Assembly (NCBI GenBank): GCA_013397845.1
Contig: VZTG01006664.1
Location: 1 to 64,000 of the forward strand
Direction: 5' to 3'
Origin: Melanocharis versteri
Taxonomy: Eukaryota > Chordata > Aves > Passeriformes > Melanocharitidae
DNA: 64,000 nt
A model generated the notes under the pieces. It was given only the letters and a program-made list of their open reading frames with translations. It searched no databases and was not told where the DNA came from. The translations under genes were made by a program, and so were the position numbers. This document shows positions 61,921 through 64,000 of this stretch, in pieces (position 1 is the first letter of the stretch; the number at the start of each line of letters is the position of its first letter).

Positions 61921-64000
61921 AAGGAACCAAATTTTTAAAGAAGGTCCTAAAATTTTGGCCAAGAAACAGCCACAAGCTGACAGCTTGCTAGAGCAGTTAT
62001 TTTACCTGCTAAACAAAAAACCACCCCAAATTGTTTCAAGATTCCTTAAAAAAATGGAAAAAAAGACACCACTTCACAAGCTTAACTTTTTGAATTATTA
62101 CTCTGTACTATTTGACCTTTCAGGTCACTTTCCATTTGGAAGATTTTATGAAATAGTGAAAATAACTTAAGAAAATAATATAATAATATCCTGGAATTTC
62201 TTTTTTTTTCCCCTGTAATGCAGGCAACATGAAAATGAGTGGCAATAGAGCAGTTCAAGGTGTGGGGTATTTTGTGCCTTTACACCTTTACTGGAGTTAA
62301 AGGGGTCTCCACACGATTTTCGTGACTTTATGGTGCTTGTAGGATTGAGGGGAGGAGGCAACAGGTCATCCTCCACTTTGGACATACTAGCTTTACCCCA
62401 CAGGAAGATCAGGGCTGTGAAGATGCTTTGCTTATTATGGTCTGCTATGTTCTTTAGCACAAAAATGTTGATGAAATAGAACATTTTCTTGTTTCAATGA
62501 AATATTCACAGTGGTAAGAATACTCCAAGATAATCAGCGTGTTAAGTGAATTTTCTAAATCAGATACTAATCAAAAACTCCAGAGAAGTGTGTTTTATCT
62601 CTGTTATTAAAAAATGTGAACTAAAGAAAGTTTTTACAAAATCTGTATTTCCTATTAATATTTTAAAATTATGATCGAAAGAATATGAGATCTTACACTC
62701 ATATAATACTAATGCTAAAATTAGTACAACAAATTACCCCCACAACTAATGCACAGCAGATGTCAATTTTCAGAATCATAGTGTTCAACCGTATTTAGCA
62801 CTGGTTGGAAATCCATCCATGAGTTCTCTTTATTTATTGTCTGTCTCTTTGCCTTCATGCTTGGTCTCTTAACCTCCCTTCTGACTGTAAGGCAGGATTT
62901 CCCCCTTATTGACCAGTGCTTATTTACATAAAAATGTGAGGTTATGTGCATATAGTAAAATATATGGAAATAAATATGCTTATATGGGTCTTCACTCACA
63001 CTTGGGCATTGCTTTTGCTGTTGACGAAGTCTGGAGCCATGGGTGGTGAATTTAATTTCTGGTAGTAGGTGTTAGTGTCTGGTTTATGACAAGGATGGCG
63101 CAGATGCGGCTCTGGATGAATCATTTAATTACTTCACCTTGCGATCATATCTGGTTTTTTTAAGGAAATTATCTAGTGTTCATGAAGACATGCAAGAATA
63201 TATTAAAGAGAAGCTCTATTAGTAAGAATTAATTAGTACCATAAAAACAGTACAAACTTGTCGGCATCTTCAATACTGGAGTAATGTGGGTTCAGAGAGT
63301 AGGAAAATGTCCTTGAACTTAACTTTTTGAGGTGGAAGAGCATCAAAATTAAAAAACCTGAGAGAGCTTGTAACACACTGCAAGTACAAGGCATGTCATT
63401 CAAGAAGAAAGTGTCTTTGCTGGGAAGGCAAATTGGCTGAAGTAGTCTGTGAACATCTGTCAGTATTTGGCTCAGTCTGTTCTTGTGGGTCCTTCATCAC
63501 ACCAGACCCTCTTCTCAGGTTGTTGTGTGGTTTTTTTTTTCCTTTCTGTAGAACTTTTGAATATTATGATCTATAGACAATCTATAAGATAAAAAAAGGA
63601 AAAGAGAAGGAAGTGAGTAATATTACCAGTCTGATGTATTCTCTTTGCAGAGATCCCTTTTGACATCTGACTCTACTTGTTTTCTGCTGTTTGATATTTG
63701 ATTTCTATCTTTATATTAACGAGCAGAATGAAAAACCCAATTATATAGTATGATGTTTTAAACTCAGCCCCTTTGCAATGTCTAAAATACCTTTTTTTGA
63801 AACTGGTTTGATATATCTGTGAGCTAGCTGGAAGACTCATTAAGCAAAATATATTCATGTCTAGCTACTGTCCTTGATTTTCTTTCTGAACATGGCAGAA
63901 ACATTTGTGCCAAGGGCACAAAAGAGAGAGAGAGGGGGTTATCTCAAAATAAATGCTACATGAGGGGTAGGGACCTGCAAAGAGACAGCCCTCTCTGTGA
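61921..64000. other. AT-rich non-coding tract
   Basis: No gene is seen. A 105-codon minus-strand frame (62167-62484) is the most protein-like of the region, with mixed charged and hydrophobic residues and few low-complexity runs, but it has no domain I know. The stretch at 62770-62815 (CAGAATCATAG...GGTTGGAAATCC) superficially recalls a reversed CR1 end but fails on spacing. Confidence 0.55.
63923..63934 (+). repeat. (AG)6 microsatellite
   Basis: Six AG units followed by a G-run, close to the window end. Confidence 0.85.

Noticed and set aside
62167..62484. 105-codon minus-strand frame with mixed composition
   Set aside because: Looks more protein-like than most but has no recognised motif and no flanking splice sites of quality.
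62770..62815. Possible reversed CR1 end (CAGAATCATAG ... GGTTGGAAATCC)
   Set aside because: The spacing between the octamer-like and GGTTGGAA words does not match CR1, and intervening bases do not align.
1..64000. CRISPR array, operon, phage or other prokaryotic system
   Set aside because: No regularly spaced repeats, no compact gene order, no ribosome-binding-site-led frames; the texture and repeats are vertebrate.
1..64000. tRNA, rRNA or snRNA genes
   Set aside because: No A-box/B-box pair with cloverleaf, and no conserved rRNA or snRNA words, were found by eye on either strand.

Overview
The window looks like nuclear, non-coding DNA from a vertebrate, most likely a bird. It is AT-rich and CpG-poor. 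No reading frame runs beyond about 190 codons, and none of the longer ones resembles a protein family I recognise. There is no operon structure, no ribosomal or transfer RNA gene, and nothing prokaryotic. The bird assignment rests on three things: a decayed LTR element at about 6490-7153 that matches a repeat I know from bird genomes, a CR1-type LINE 3' end at 49901-49955, and a very low density of recognisable transposons, which is typical of birds. The sequence is probably part of a large intron or an intergenic desert. I could not name the locus.

Layout. 1-9060 is AT-rich sequence broken by three GC-richer patches (about 3541-4075, 6091-7300 and 8601-9060); the second holds the minus-strand LTR. 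9061-19820 is featureless apart from mild GC shifts and a 31-bp polypurine run. A probable solo LTR of another retroviral family lies at about 19821-20259, with TATA box and poly(A) signal in the expected order. 20260-37084 is ordinary sequence with a few very old SINE-like relics. From about 37 kb to 62 kb the texture changes: several blocks are rich in homeodomain-type core motifs and short perfect hairpins, and I read them as candidate conserved non-coding elements. They lie near 37.1-37.7, 40.3-40.6, 42.6-43.1, 58.0-58.9, 59.8-60.1 and 61.3-61.9 kb.

Genes. No complete gene can be supported. I list six stretches flanked by good splice-site pairs, plus one possible terminal coding exon (40670-40762, a hydrophobic segment with a Cys-rich tail, a stop, and a poly(A) signal 224 bases further on). 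All are low-confidence, because such pairs also arise by chance in 64 kb. I found no convincing new biological system. The most useful leads are the terminal-exon candidate, the splice-site-bounded stretch at 55535-55584, and the motif-dense blocks in the right-hand third.
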